A stretch of 64,000 nucleotides of DNA, taken from Numida meleagris (taxonomy: Eukaryota > Chordata > Aves > Galliformes > Numididae). Of the stretch, positions 26,401 to 38,614 are shown piece by piece. The translations under genes and the position numbers were made by a program. Within the stretch, counting starts at the first letter, position 1; every line of letters starts with the position of its first letter. Under the pieces are notes generated by a model. That model searched no databases. It had not been told where the DNA came from and was given only the letters and a program-made list of their open reading frames with translations. The DNA lies in assembly GCF_002078875.1 (NCBI RefSeq), contig NC_034412.1, forward strand, positions 9,524,041 through 9,588,040, read 5' to 3'.

Positions 26401-27871
26401 GTCTGTTGGGGGTCCAGTTTGTTGCCCAGTTTGGACACAGTTGGGTCCTCATGGAGAATAAGGCATGGGGAGAAGGAAGTGTGTCCAAACACAGGCTGCA
26501 AGGGGCTACAGGTGGCTGGTGTTGGCATGGTGTTGGGTCAGGCAAACTGTTTTGGGAAGCTACTTCGTCCCTTGTTTCTCTCCCAAGATTTGAGTCTTTT
26601 AGTGTGATCAGAGGCACCCCTAAGGTAGTCTGGTCTTTAAGAGATGGTGTTGTGTGCTTCTATGCAGCATGGATCCTGGGTGGACCCATGGCTCACATAG
26701 CTGAGAAGTGCAAATGGATGAGCTTTGTTCTGTCCTGCATCCAGCACTAGTCATCTCCCGCAAGAGCAGCAGGAACTCAAATAGATACCTTTGGGATCTA
26801 AGTGCTTATTTTGATAGTGCGGCTGTGTTTGGATTTGTGCTTGTTTTCTTCCTTTTTTTTTAAAGGTGTGGAGGATTAATCCTAGCTTGTGCAGTTGTTG
26901 TACCATAGCTTGGTTTTGTGTTGTAAGGAGCTTGACAGTGTTGTCAGGAGACGTGCTCCCTAAGTACACTTATTATTTTTCCTCATTGTACAAGCTGCAC
27001 CAAATAAACACCAGGCATTTCCAGAAATTGCTATTGATTGGGCAACTACGTTTACGAAGCTAATCAATAAGCTTAACCCCCACCATATATTTATTTGTGA
27101 TACAATTGCTCTCTTTGTGTGCCTCGTGTGCTTTCCAGAGCTTGTAATTTGTCCAGTGTAAATAGCTGATTTCATCCTTTTTCCTGGGGAAAAAATAGCC
27201 CTGCTATTATAAAGCTGTGCCTCTTCTGGTGAGGGAGGTGTATGCGTCTTCCTGCCTTTCGGGTGGGTAATTTCACCCTTCGCAGGAAGAAGATGAAGAG
27301 ATGGGAAAGAGCCTTGTTGTTTCCTGAACAGCACAGTTACAGCAGTCTCCTGTGGATTTGTGTCCTTTGGCCTTTCCATCCTACTTCTGTTTCTGCCATA
27401 ACAACCCCAGCTCTTTTCACACTGCTCTTCCTGTGACACTGCAACACAGAAGATAACATAATGCTGCAGCTGGGACTGAGCTGTCAAGTGCTTGTTGGCA
27501 AGCCAGGACATGCATGCTGTCTGGCCAGGTGGCTGTTTCCAAAGTGTTGTGTACCATGTGCCTTTCCACAGTGGGGAGCTCATCTGGGTCTTTATCTCCA
27601 TTCCTCTGTGGGTTCTCTCAAAATCTGTGGGTATTTCTTGTTGACAAAACTTCTACCAGTTCTTCAAATATGAGCAAATCAGGTCAGCAGCCCAAAAGTT
27701 TGGGGGTGGATTGGAAGGCTGGAGAGTCAGTTGAGTGTCAGTCCAAAAATTATCTTGTGGATGCCTAAACTGACACATATTTCACTTGTGTCCAGATATT
27801 TGCAGTTCTGAAGAATTTGGACAACATCTTCTGGCCTCAAATGATTTTTTTTTTCTTTCATGCTGCCCCAG
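23445..27871. other. No gene supported; possible intron or 5' flank
   Basis: If the plus-strand gene starting at 27872 extends leftward, this is intron. A stretch at 25984-26000 has strong splice signals on both sides but is only 17 nt. A frame ending at a GTGAGT at 24315 is protein-like, but its phase does not fit the next candidate exon. The 213-codon minus-strand frame at 26960-27601 has no motif or context. A MIR-like scrap is listed separately. Confidence 0.5.
24988..25030 (-). repeat. MIR-like SINE scrap
   Basis: The stretch TTTTACAGCTGGGGAAACT followed by AGGGCACAGA matches the well-known MIR core in reverse orientation (consensus-like TTTACAGATGGGGAAACTGAGGCACAGAG). Only this short piece is clear. 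It is evidence of an ancient amniote SINE insertion. The call rests on family knowledge and a short match. Confidence 0.55.
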
Positions 27872-28001
27872 CGGATCTGGGCAGCCTATGCTAAGGATAA
27901 GAAAGTGCACATAGTTCTTCTCAAGGATTTCCCTGCAGACTGGAAGCACCAGAATTTTGCAAGAGTTTCTGTAGTGTGGGACTATGACTACAGAAACTAT
28001 G
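27872..28001 (+). CDS. Candidate coding exon 1 of an unidentified gene
   Basis: This 130-nt segment follows a long T/C tract ending TGCTGCCCCAG and precedes GTAATT. It encodes 43 codons in one open frame (phase 0 in, phase 1 out), starting RIWAAYAKDKKVHIV and ending SVVWDYDYRNY. Composition is rich in Lys, Asp, Tyr, Val and Ala, unlike the Ser/Cys/Leu-rich chance frames elsewhere in the window. I do not recognise the protein family. The next candidate exon begins 199 nt downstream in the matching phase. No initiator is proposed, and the gene probably extends upstream. Splice signals and frame are seen; coding status is inferred. Confidence 0.5.
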
Positions 28002-28200
28002 GTAATTCTTGCTCCATTACAGCTGGCTATGCCCTATATGAACTTGGATATGTGAAAGCCCCCACCTCTGTCCTCCCCCAAGTAGAAACAGACCTACATT
28101 TGACCCTTGAAATCTAATGTTCCCACATTTCTCTGGAATTTCCCCCTCTCATTTGCAGAGTCACCATAAGTTGAATTCATTTTGGACTTTCCTCTCGCAG

Positions 28201-28313
28201 CGAGTGGCCACTGGATCAAACAGGATGAAGTATTGATGATATTTTTCCATTATGTTGAGATTTTCTTAGGAACTACTTCTCAGAACATAATTCCAAGCAA
28301 GGCTGAAAATGTA
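28201..28313 (+). CDS. Candidate coding exon 2 of an unidentified gene
   Basis: The acceptor is TTTGGACTTTCCTCTCGCAG and the donor is GTGAGTAAAG, both close to consensus. The 113-nt segment takes 2 nt to finish the codon begun in the preceding exon (G+CG, Ala). It then reads 37 codons, starting SGHWIKQDEVLMIFFHYVEI and ending PSKAENV, and leaves in phase 0. It has a hydrophobic/aromatic middle but no clear transmembrane helix. The open frame continues beyond the donor to 28535, so the 3' boundary rests on the splice site alone. Confidence 0.47.
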
Positions 28314-29199
28314 GTGAGTAAAGTGGTGTGCAGGAATGTTAATTATTGCCCAAACAGTGATACTGTGAGTTTGTACTGTATTTCTTCAGAAATCTCAGAA
28401 CCTGTTGACCTCCTTCAAACACTCCCAACAAGGAAGCAGAAGCCTCAAAACCCTATTATTAAAAGCTGCTTGAAAAATCAGCAGTTAGGCAATAGTGTGC
28501 CTTGTATTGAAGACTCTAGGAGTTTTCAAAATTAGGTACTGTTTGGCCAGCTGATTGACTTTCCAGCTGGCACACAAATAACCTGAAACAAGCCATAAGA
28601 AATGCTATTTAGTTGATGCTTACAGGACCTGGAAGATGCTGAGTGTACTGGGAAGGTGGAGAGTTCTGAGGATGTCATCAGTTCTGGAAGTATGCGTAGG
28701 GGAAAGGGGCAGGTCATGGGGTCTGTAGGTGGAATCTCAGAGTACTGTATGAAGGGAAAAGTGAGGGGCACCAGGGCAGATGTACTGGGGGAGTGAAGGC
28801 ATGTAGGGTGCAAATTCTTAAATTGTCGAAAGAGGTATGGTGATGCTTGGAACAGCTTGGGTGCGGATGATAAAATGTGTAAGGTTAAATACTTGGTTTC
28901 TCGTTCTAGAAGAGTGGCTGTTGCTTAGTTTCATCAGATTTTTAAATGAGTGTCTTTCTTTAGCAGTAGGTGCAGTGTAACTGACCCATGTACAATAATG
29001 CTTCTGCTTTAATGTACATGAACGCTTCCAGGCAGTAGAGCTAATCTCCCAAAGTATAAACCTTTGTCTTCTGACTTACCTTAGATTCCTCTAATTCAAG
29101 GCTCTAGAAACGACTGCAATTAGCTTCTACTCCTTTCTTTGCTCCTCTTTATACACACTTAAGGGTGTGGGCAAGCAACGTCTTGGATCATTGACTCAG
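28314..29199. other. Proposed intron, no other feature seen
   Basis: It lies between candidate exons 2 and 3. It contains only the 3' continuation of the open frame that spans exon 2 (to 28535) and unremarkable sequence. No repeat was recognised. Confidence 0.4.
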
Positions 29200-29263
29200 A
29201 TGTTTAAGTGGAAAAATACTCAGCTCAAGTTTATTGCAATGAGCAGAAGCAAAGAGGGTCTTG
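29200..29263 (+). CDS. Candidate coding exon 3 of an unidentified gene
   Basis: A 64-nt segment between TCATTGACTCAG and GTAAATATC. It is open in phase 0 in, phase 1 out. It reads MFKWKNTQLKFIAMSRSKEG followed by Leu and a split codon. The acceptor has a poor pyrimidine tract, so this is one of the weaker members. It is included because its phases join the preceding exon (phase 0 out) to the following candidate at 35487 (phase 1 in). The surrounding 122-codon frame (29167-29535) is longer than the proposed exon. Confidence 0.35.
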
Positions 29264-29727
29264 GTAAATATCTTGACTCTTTGTATGCAGCTGGGTTCCC
29301 CTTTGTTTACTTGACTTCTACAATTATTTTCAAGCTGCTAAGGTCATTGCTAGTTAATAGTTGGCTAGAAATCAATAGACAGAGATTGTTAAAGATAAGT
29401 TTTAATAATGAGCACAATCAAATTCTAGCAATTTTTATCTCTCTGCTGCTGCCAGTGGTGGCTGGTTTTTGTGCAAAAACTCCATTCATTTTCCAGCTGC
29501 ACAAACTCCAGGCAGAGTTTATCTCTGTAAAATAAAGAGATAGCGTAGATCACTCGGGTGTCTGGTGGTTAATGCCTTGCTGATAGAGAAATTAATTGGT
29601 GTGCTAAATGCCTTGCATCAGTTTTGATAGGATTTACAACCAATGTTCACCATTATCCAGAGAAATCAAAGCTCCAAGATATAGAATCATCCAGAGATGG
29701 AGTGCTGTCTTCTCTTAATCATCTACA

Positions 29728-30222
29728 CCTGGAGTACTTTGTCCAGGTGTGGAGTCCTCAGTACTGCAGAAACATAGATCTGTTGGACTGTGTCTGGAGA
29801 AAGGGCCACAAAAATGATCCAAGGAATGGAACACCTCCCTACGAGGTCAGATTGCTGAGGCTGTGCAGCCCAGGGAAGAGAAGGCTCTGGGGAGACCTGA
29901 GAGCAGCATTTAGTACCTAAAGGGGCTGTAAGAAGGAAGGGTATGAACTCTTTAGCAGGATCTGCTGTGGCAGGGTAAGGGGAAATGATTTCAAACAAAA
30001 GGAGAGGAAATTTAAATTGGATAATAAGAAAAAAGTTTTTCATAACAAGGGTGATGAGGCACTGGCACAGGCTGCCCAGAGAGGTGATAGGTGCCCCATC
30101 CCTGGAGACACCCAAGGTCAGGCTGGATGGGGCTCTGAGCACCTGATAGAGCTGCAGGTGTTCCTGTCCACTGCAGGGATTTGGAACAGATGGGTCTCTT
30201 CCAACTCAAACGATTCTGTCAT
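29728..30222 (+). mobile_element. CR1 LINE fragment, diverged subfamily
   Basis: This 495-bp plus-strand copy begins at the CACCTGGAGTACTTTGTCCAG block (equivalent to HLEYxVQFW). It continues through the GGGCCACAAAAATGATCCAAGG and LRRLCSPGKRRLWGDLR-like blocks and the GCACTGGCACAGGCTGCCCAGAG block. Its 3' UTR is AGGCTGGATGGGGCTCTGAGCACCTGAT, unlike the other copies in this window. It ends at TCTCTTCCAACTCAAACGATTCTGTCATC. It is therefore a different CR1 subfamily and looks older. Stops and indels break the coding frame. Confidence 0.85.
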
Positions 30223-33200
30223 CCCTGCATAGATGGAGCATCTCCATGTCTCAGTGAGCAGTTCTAGTAAGGTCAGTTGTCAAATGCCTTCAGCACCTCC
30301 TATAACCACCTGTAGTTAAGCACTATACTGAGGTTGGATTATTAAGAGCTAAGTTTCGTCTTGGAAGGGAAAACGTGCTAGGATTTATACCTTTAATTCT
30401 GGGTTTTCTTGGTTCAGCATGTGCAGAGCACTGCAGTCTATTTGCTATCTCTCATCACATGGAAAAGCAGATCTCTTGCAAATTCCTCTGATGTTGAGTG
30501 ATCATCTGAACGCATGCGCTCAAGTGTGCTCGAGACAGTGGCTGCTGTTGGGCTTTGGATCAGATGTTGCATGATACTGCTGTGCTGGAGGTTCCTCAGC
30601 TGCCTGTGGTTTGCCAGATGATCCCGTGCCTGGCACCAGGTTCTCTTCCTGTGGGTTTTGCAGAATGCTATTGGGCTGTGATGCAATGGCATGCCATCCT
30701 GCTGCAGCAGATTCACCCATATAAGTGTTGCTGGCCCTTGTGTCCTGAAGCAAGTGAAAATCTTACTCTCCTCCTGAAGCCTTGCCAGATGTTTTCGTGA
30801 ATGTGATGGGCCATGGGGATGGCCTGGGTTGAAGTGCATGCCAGTAATTTGAGGGACTCTCACTCAGTTTCCTGTTCTGTCCCAGACTTTGTCTTCTGCC
30901 TCAGGCAAGTTACATCAGTGCTGTGACTCAGTTCCCCAGCAGTACAATGAAAATAGCAACACTGCCCTAACTTGTGGGATTATTGTGGTGATAAACACCT
31001 CTCAGGCTGCAAGGCGCTGTGGTCCTATGATCAGGATAGACACTTCAGCACCTACTATAGAAAAAGTGGCTTGAGCTCTTTACCTGCTAAATGCTATGGG
31101 GAACACTTTATCTTGAGAAGTTTCAGGCATGTAAAATGTGAATCAAGGTATGGGAAAATACTAAGTAAGCAACTAATGCTGAGGACCACCTCCTGGGAAA
31201 GTGTCAAAACTCAAACATCTTGCTAAACTGACAGGTCTCCTGAGAACTTGCACCAGAGCTACCAGGTGCTTGAGGCTGCCGTAATGTAAAAGCTCTGTCC
31301 AGGCTATGAAGCAGAGAAGGAGATTTCAGTCTGAAGAGTTGCTGAGTGCAATTAACCAGTCAAAGCTACCTGCCTGGGGATAACCTAAAGTCTGCAAACA
31401 TTTGCAACTTCTGCAAGGTACAATGACCCCTAAATCAAATGAGTATGTGGGTTACTAGGAGCTCTGGTAAGCAGTGCTGGCTGCAGTGCCTTCAAAGCTT
31501 GTACTCTCTTTATATGCTTTGTATCTCTGGAAGAGCTCCCCTTCTTACTGTCTCCATTTCTCAACTCTACCCATGAGAGCTGATGTGCTGGATAAGTGTC
31601 GTGACCCCTTGGCCAATGGCACTACAGTCAGTCTACTGTGGTTGATTTGGCTGGTTTATTGCGCCAGTGGGTCACTGGTCTTATTGGGATTGCTCACTGG
31701 ATTATCATGCTGGAGGTGCATGTTCTGAATGGTGCAAACTGTAAGCTCGTGAGGTCCAAGGTAGAAATGACACTGGAAAGCATGGTAGATCATCTCATGG
31801 GTTTTTCTAAAGAACATCCAGACAGCATATGGAGCCAGCTTTCTCTGAGGCATAAATGAAAGCAGTTCAAGTGTAGGGTATTATACATGTGTATGTAAAC
31901 ACAATGCATATCTTCCAAATCAATTGTGGAAGATGAGTTGCTTTCATTTGTTACTAGTATACAGTAATAGGATGTCTCACTGGATTCAAGATGGTCATGT
32001 TTTTATGGGTAACCTGGGATGAAGCTTCTCTGCAGTGATGTTATCTAGCACGTCAGCTCATCTCCCTGGCTAGGAATGATCTCCCTGTTGGTTCATCACT
32101 TTCCAATAAATTCCAGTCTACTTGAGGTAAATTACCTGCATTAATGCTCTTGACAATATATTAAAGCAAACACCTTGCCCCAGTTCTATCGGTCCCACTC
32201 TTCTCTGGATTTTGGCCATAGAGCAGTGGAATGAAGGTACTACAGCTGAGAATCCATTCCTATCCTCAGTGGGCGAATCTCAGAACATCTTTCAATCAAC
32301 TTGTTAAACATAATTGAATTCCTGCTGACAAATCTTCTGGGTTTAGAGGCTGTTTGTTTGTCTGTGGGGATCAGCAGGTGGGAGCATGGTTTTCTGCAGC
32401 CTGTGATAAGTGTGTAAGCCTGTGTGCTGTGCTCCGTGCTTTGGTGCTGTGTGAATGACGAGTGTTGCACCTGGCACGGAGCCACACCTGAAACCCAAAC
32501 CTTTGCTGGGCTGATAAGCCAAACCATGTAATGAGAAAGGAACACTCTGCTTTGCTTCTTTACAACCAAGGGCGTGCACAATGTCAGCTTGTCCAAAGTC
32601 AGAAAGGGTTTGTTTGAAAATGGAGGGGAAAAATTAATACCAGGCAAACAAAGTGGGTTGGATGTTTGGGGATAAGGGCTTAAAATCTGTAAGCATTAGG
32701 CTTTCATTGCTTTCACATAAGGCCAAGGTCACAAATGACCTGAAGTCGTGGTTGCACTATTTGCTTTGCTTGAAGAACTGGCTAGGATTTGTGAATGAGC
32801 TGTACATTAGCCTGAGAAATCTGTTTCTGTAAGACCCAACTTATATCCTACTTGGTGACAAGTATGGTTTGGGGTTTTGGTGAAAGGAAGAATAGAGATG
32901 TTGACACTAAACACTTTCCAATAGCTTCCAGACAATATTTTTTCCTTTCAAAGATGTTTTCTATGTGTAGAGCTCTTGTCTGAAAGTGTGGAAAGGGCAG
33001 ACAGTGAAGTTGAATCACTCCAACCCAAAAACGTTGCTTGTTAAAGGCTTTGGGGAGATCCTGAAGGGGATTTCCTAATTAATTTTGATTTATTTTTTTT
33101 CTCTTGGTCATTGAGGGTGGGCGAAAGGAGAAAAGTCTATGTTAAAGATCTTCCTAAACTGTTCTTTCCCAACTTAAATCAGAATATCAAAGAGATTGCA

Positions 33201-35486
33201 AAAAGGTTCTGGGCTTGTTACTTTGGGTGCAGCTCAGGCAAGAAGCAAAAACAACCTTCCCTTACCTGATAAATGCCTCAACAGGAATTAGACAGGATGC
33301 AACAAGTGGACAAAACGCAGACGGGAGTGTTAGGAGGAAAATGAGGAGGAAGTTGTACGTTGCCATGGGCCAACCTGGTGCCAGATGGGTGTGACGTGTA
33401 GACTTGTGGCAGAGAGGAGTTTTAAGGAGCTATGTCAAAGATGCTTCTCTGCCTGCTGATGTGAATTTTGAAGCCTGCATGGTAAAAATCTGTTTCTGGC
33501 ATTAACAACTCGTAGTTTTGTCAACGGGACCTGAATGTGAATGGTGTCATGGGAGTTTTTCTTCACTGAGTCCTATAAGTCAAAGATTGGTGATGCTGTC
33601 TGGGCCCAGTGCCTGGGTGAGAGCTGGCTGTGGGGGCAGGGGGCCTTCTCTCCTGGGCAGTCAACCTAAAAGCTTTTTGTCCTCAGAAAATGTCAGCTAA
33701 CAGATCGAAGATGTTCAAAAATGCCAATTGCTCATGGTTCCCTGCTGTCTGCAATCAGAGATGTGGGTGCTCAGGCCATGACTTGAATAAACATCAGAAT
33801 AAGATTCCTAGTGGCAGCCAAATGTTTAAGCACTTCACAACCCAGTGTCTCTCAGTTACTCAGTTCTTCTTATTGATCCTTCAGTGAAGTGCTGAACTTG
33901 AGACTCAGGTCTGAAGTTCTGCTTGGTCTCTTCAATGCTCAAATAAGCTCCAGGAAGCAAAATGCGAACTCTTGCTCAGATTTGGTGGTTCAGATTGTTG
34001 GCTCAAACTGCGCCGCAAAATGCTCCTATGGGCAACTGGAGATCAAGTAATGGCTCAGCATTTTGTTCATGGTAACCACCAGCTGATTGATTGTCATCAC
34101 ATAAAACAATGGTAAACCAGTTGGTCAACAGTTGTACCCTCAAAGCTGGGAGTTCCTTGGTGTCATAGAGGGCTGGACCCTCTTGGTGTTGCTTCTCCTA
34201 AACAGAGGAGGGGAATTGCTACTAAAGTTTAAGGAGAATGTTATTTGCTAAGCATGTAGCCCTGGGCTGCTAACTGAGAGAGAGCTTCTTGCCCTCAGAT
34301 TCTGAAACTGCTTGCCAGTAGGAGCAATGAATGCAAAATGTCCTGCCTAAGGATAGGGTGTGGCTTGACAGACTTTGTGAAATTTGTCACAAAGATAAGT
34401 GAAGTTCTGCAATAAGAAGAAATTAAATATAGTGATCTTTAAAGTTGTGAGTGTCCTATCATATTAGCTCTTGTTTTAAAGCAACCTGGTCTGAAACTTC
34501 AACTCCTTGGTGCCATCTTTAGTCTATTCCCATCTCTAACCAAGCTATTAACTTGCAGAATCGGTTATTAAAGGCACCTGTGACCCCCTACAAAACTCCA
34601 GAGCCAGCTGACTTCCTTCTCCTTTCTGATCTGATTTGAGGTCAAGATCTGAATATTCTTCAACATTCCAGTCCAATTAAAAATTCAATCTGTGTTTAAA
34701 ATTTGTTTGGGGGTCTTTAATCCCCTGGCAGTAGATTCCTCCACTCTTTGCCAAGTAATAGGGGAAAGTGTGTTCAGTGTTATTAAATGGCTTGCCAAAT
34801 GAGCCCAGTGGCTTAGTGGGCTGGTGCAAAGCTTGCTGTACCCAATGGAGCGTGGTGGGACACCCAGCACCGGCTGCCAGGTCAGGAGTGGAATTGGTGC
34901 TATCAGAATGATATTATCCGGGATGCCTGGGGACAGAGGAAATTAAAAGTCACTAATACTTGCTGCCCTGAGCCAAGGCCCAATTGCAGAAGCACCTGCA
35001 GGGTTGGCCTGCATACCTACTGTGTTTTTTTTGTTATTGTTGGTTGACTCCTCAATGTGTTTTTCTTTTGAAGTCAGTGGATGGCACAAGGCTACTGCTG
35101 TGTGTGGCCAAAACAGTCAGGATGAGGCTGAACAGGATTTTGTTGATGTGTAAAACGTTTTGGATGGCTGGAAGTGGGAGAGAAGAGGAAAGACTGCTTG
35201 TTTCCCATCACTCCTTTGACTGGTGGTCTCCTTCTGCTGAGCCTACAAAAATAGATGTGGATGGCTGCATTTGCACCGTGACAAGAGGGAATAAAAGGCA
35301 AGTGAAGGCTGTTCCAAATTTTTCATAAGAGCTTTGTCCAAGGAAAAGTTTTGGTTGCAACTGATCAAATTTTTTCTTTTCTGGTAGAAATATCTGCTGT
35401 TGTATCTTCACTTTTTTCAGTTGGAAGCTTAAACTAATAGAAATAGTTTTAGATCAAATGAAGTGTTCCTTTTTTTTTTTTTGCAG
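30223..35486. other. Proposed intron; no gene recognised
   Basis: Over 5 kb with no convincing exon. A CTTCTGCCTCAG acceptor-like site at about 30903 opens a 54-codon frame with no good donor. Chance frames at 31474-31859 lack splice context. The last 17 nt are the acceptor of candidate exon 4. Confidence 0.45.
35470..35486 (+). promoter_or_regulatory. Strong polypyrimidine tract plus GCAG acceptor
   Basis: Thirteen consecutive T bases (35470-35482) are followed directly by GCAG. This is a near-ideal 3' splice site for candidate exon 4. It could also be a chance homopolymer. The adjacent open frame and perfect GTGAGC donor 60 nt downstream argue for a real acceptor. Confidence 0.5.
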
Positions 35487-35546
35487 TTTTTAGAGAAATT
35501 GAAAGGGTTGTTCTTAAAGCCATTAGAGTAGATTTTAGATATCAAG
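35487..35546 (+). CDS. Candidate coding exon 4 of an unidentified gene
   Basis: A 60-nt segment between the T13-GCAG acceptor and a strong ATCAAG/GTGAGC donor. Two of the three frames are closed. The remaining frame (phase 1 in, phase 1 out) reads FREIERVVLKAIRVDFRYQ, which is helix-like, charged and protein-like. With the phase-1 output of the preceding candidate the split codon is GTT (Val). With the next candidate it is GAT (Asp). Splice quality, phase match and composition make it one of the better members of the chain. Confidence 0.5.
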
Positions 35547-38515
35547 GTGAGCTGTAAAGTTGAAAAAAAATTCTTCAGTTTGACTCAAAATAAAACCTTT
35601 AGATTATTCTGAACTGCCGGTGAACCGAAAAATCAGTCATTTGCACTAATGATAAGTAACTGGCAGGTTGTTTTGCCTGTCAAATTCTGTGTCTTGTGGA
35701 ATGAGCACATTGTTGTCTGCTGACTCGATCTACTGAGCTGGTTTAAAAAAAAAAAGTAATTAAATGCAGCTCTTCTCTGTCAGTAAGACTCACTAACAGG
35801 TGCTAGGGATGTTTCTCCTGTCTGGACCATTGGGATGTGAGATACCAATCCCTTTCTTTGTTCTTAAACTTCCATGGCCTAATAAATATCCCAACATTTC
35901 CTCTGGGTGCTGACATCCAGAGGCTGTCATGGCAATAAGTGCTGATTATCTGGATGTCAGTGGCATCTGCAGGAAGCCACCCATGCCAAGGCAGGACACT
36001 GTCCCATTGAGCGGGAGGAAGATCTTACTGCAGGTCTTGTGCTGGGATGTCTGCAAGGAAGGTAAAACAATGACAAGGTGCGGCATAGGGGTGCATTGAA
36101 GCCACTAACCTGCAGTAGCCCGGAGTGGATGGCCAGGAAATAACAGGGCATTTGTGACAACTGTAACTTAACAGCACTTCTACTAAGAGACCTATGACTT
36201 ACTGAGTGTGAGGTGGTGTCTGAGCTGGAAGGAGGTTCTGCTGGGAAACACGGGCTGGGTTCTATCTGGGGTGCACCTGGCGGTTGTGGTTAAGGCGGAA
36301 ATCTGGTACTAAACTGAATCAGAGTTTAGGGCTGAGAGGAGGGAGCAGCAAGCATCACTCCAGTAGATGAACTGGCTAATGCACATCTAAGTTCTGTGTC
36401 CTGCTGTGCCTCTATTCACCACTTGAAGGAAAAAAATCATTTTGCTTCCATTTCTCCAGTCCATCAGGTGAGGTCAGAGCAGAGACACAGTCCATGTGGC
36501 TGCAGAGGGGAAGGCAGGGCTGTGCTGGAGCAAATGCTTGATTCCTTTGCTTAAAAGCAGTATAATATGTTAGTCTTCCTTTTTTTTTCTTAGAAATGTG
36601 CAGGCAGTGATTGTCTTGATGTCTGTTTCCCCAGACAAGTTAGATGCAAAATGACCATGCAAACAACATGACCATCAGATGGCTTCTTTCCCTGTATGCC
36701 CTCCTGGGTGCCTCAATGCTTTGTCACTAGAAAAGTGGCATGAAGGCTGCAGTTCTGCTACTTTCTGCCATCCCTATGTGATGAGTGAGGAGCTGCGTGG
36801 TCTGTCAAGCTTGCAGCTTGACAGTGTTCAATGTTCAGTGTTCAAGTTCAGTGTCCTATCTCTTCAAATAATAAGTGCTGCCCTGGGGGATGGATAATGG
36901 GATGTAATTCAGCACAACCAGGCAGAAAATAAGGCAGAATTACCAGATCTTTTTCAGTTCTTGTAATCTATGCTTTGTGTCTCTAGAAAGAATATGAGCA
37001 GATGAGTATGTCAAATTGAGTGGGGTGCTGGATCTCCCAAAAAACCTCACTGGAATTGGAAGAAACTGCCTACGCCGCCACAGGAATAGGTTAATCCCTA
37101 GCACAGGGAGGAAGAGATTCTCCACTGGACAAAAAAAAAAGGGTCATATTCTTTCATTTTTAGCTTTCCTTTATGGAAGTTGCAGGACTTTGTTTATGCT
37201 GAACAATGCAAAGCCAAAGCAAGATCAACGTGTCCTTGATTTTGTTTTGCATGCAAAGTACTGCATATTTACCCCTTGCCACCTAATTTGTGAGTTTGCC
37301 AGGAATCAAAATATCCATTTAAACTAGCCAGGAAGACAGCAAAATATCAGTAAGGCTAGATAATTATCTACAGCCCATCTATGATGTACTGAGGGTGGCT
37401 TTGCAAGGTCTGATGAATTATAAAAATGCGGCTAGACAGAAAAAATTAAGGCCTTTTCTGTTCCAGAAGTTGACTGTGGATAGAAATCACACTGGAACAT
37501 TGAAATAAAAGCATTTTTCCTGTGAAAAAGCAAGACAGGACTGGGGTGCTAAGGTTGGTTGCTTCAGTGCTCTTTGATTCAGGCTTGTGAGTGAATCTCA
37601 GCCTTCTCCAAGACCCTTGGGCCTCTTCCCTGGGGAAGAAAGGAGCTGTAAGATGCTCCTGGGTTGACTGAAGTGGTGGTATGGTGGGGAGCTGGAGACT
37701 GAATGGGATACAGCTCCCATGAGGTGCTTCAGTTTTGCACGCAAAAGGGAAGGAGTTAAAGCTTAGTGGTAAAACATCCTACAGGAAAGAGAAAAGCTTG
37801 CTCAAACTCATGCTTCTTTTCAGAATTCCTCCTCATGAGGTAAAGTACACTTTCAATTCTACCACCACATTCACAGTAACAGCTCAAATACTACCTGGGC
37901 CCCTGGAAGCCAAAGCCACTCCAAAGATGGAGGTGTTGGCCATGCAAGCTTAGCGAGTTGGGAAGAAGTGAAGATAAATTCCCTCTCTTTAACGTTTGTG
38001 CAAGCTGAAGTCTTTTGCAGGATGAGGGATGGAGTGAGTGGTCAGAATGGAGCAGCAGTGAAACAGAAGCTGCTTTTCTTTTGTGTGCAGTTGACTTGAT
38101 CTGCCCCAAGTTGTCTGCTGTGGAGGTAGCACAGCTATATGTGAAAGAAGAGTATTTCTTCTTACAGCTGTGCCTTGTGTTTGGTTGGTTTGCCACTAGA
38201 AATGATTTAGTAACTGATGCCAGACTTTCAGTTAAATTAAAGTTCTAATAACAAATGTTGCAAATTCTTTTTTGTTGCAACTTCATGTTAATGGTCTATG
38301 AGGAACTCTGTTTTCTCTCTGTTCTCATGCCTTACTTCTCAAAGCGTTTACATCCAAGAAACGAGCAGTCTCATCACAGACATGTCATATCTGTGTCCCC
38401 TTGGTTTCACCACATCAGACAGTGCAGCTATTGGTACATCACAGCATCAAATCGGGAAGAACTCGAGCTGCCCCTGGCAAGTGATGTGAGCGCTGGGTTT
38501 GTCTCATGGCCACGT

Positions 38516-38614
38516 GGTGCCTCAGTTTCCCAGTTTCTAGAACTATGCTTTCCTTCTGTCTTCTAAACTCCTTGAAAGCTGGGCAGTGGTGCCTATGTTT
38601 TAGTAAACAATGGA
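38516..38614 (+). repeat. Possible MIR-like SINE tail
   Basis: GGTGCCTCAGTTTCCCAGTT is followed about 40 bp later by TAAACTCCTTGAAAGCTGGG and a GCCTATGTTTTAG stretch. The order resembles the CTCAGTTTCC core and the TAAGCTCCTTGAGGGCAGGG end of old amniote SINEs. It is highly diverged and the match is from memory only. Confidence 0.35.

Noticed and set aside
26960..27601. 213-codon minus-strand open frame
   Set aside because: Longest non-CR1 frame, but its composition is mixed, it has no recognisable domain, no splice or promoter context, and no neighbour in phase. At this window size such a frame can arise by chance.
38015..38248. WSEWSEWSS motif suggesting a thrombospondin type-1 or cytokine-receptor WSXWS segment
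   Set aside because: The motif arises from a short GAGTGGTCAGAATGG near-repeat. The cysteines expected in a TSP1 domain are missing, and a GTGAGT lies inside the motif.
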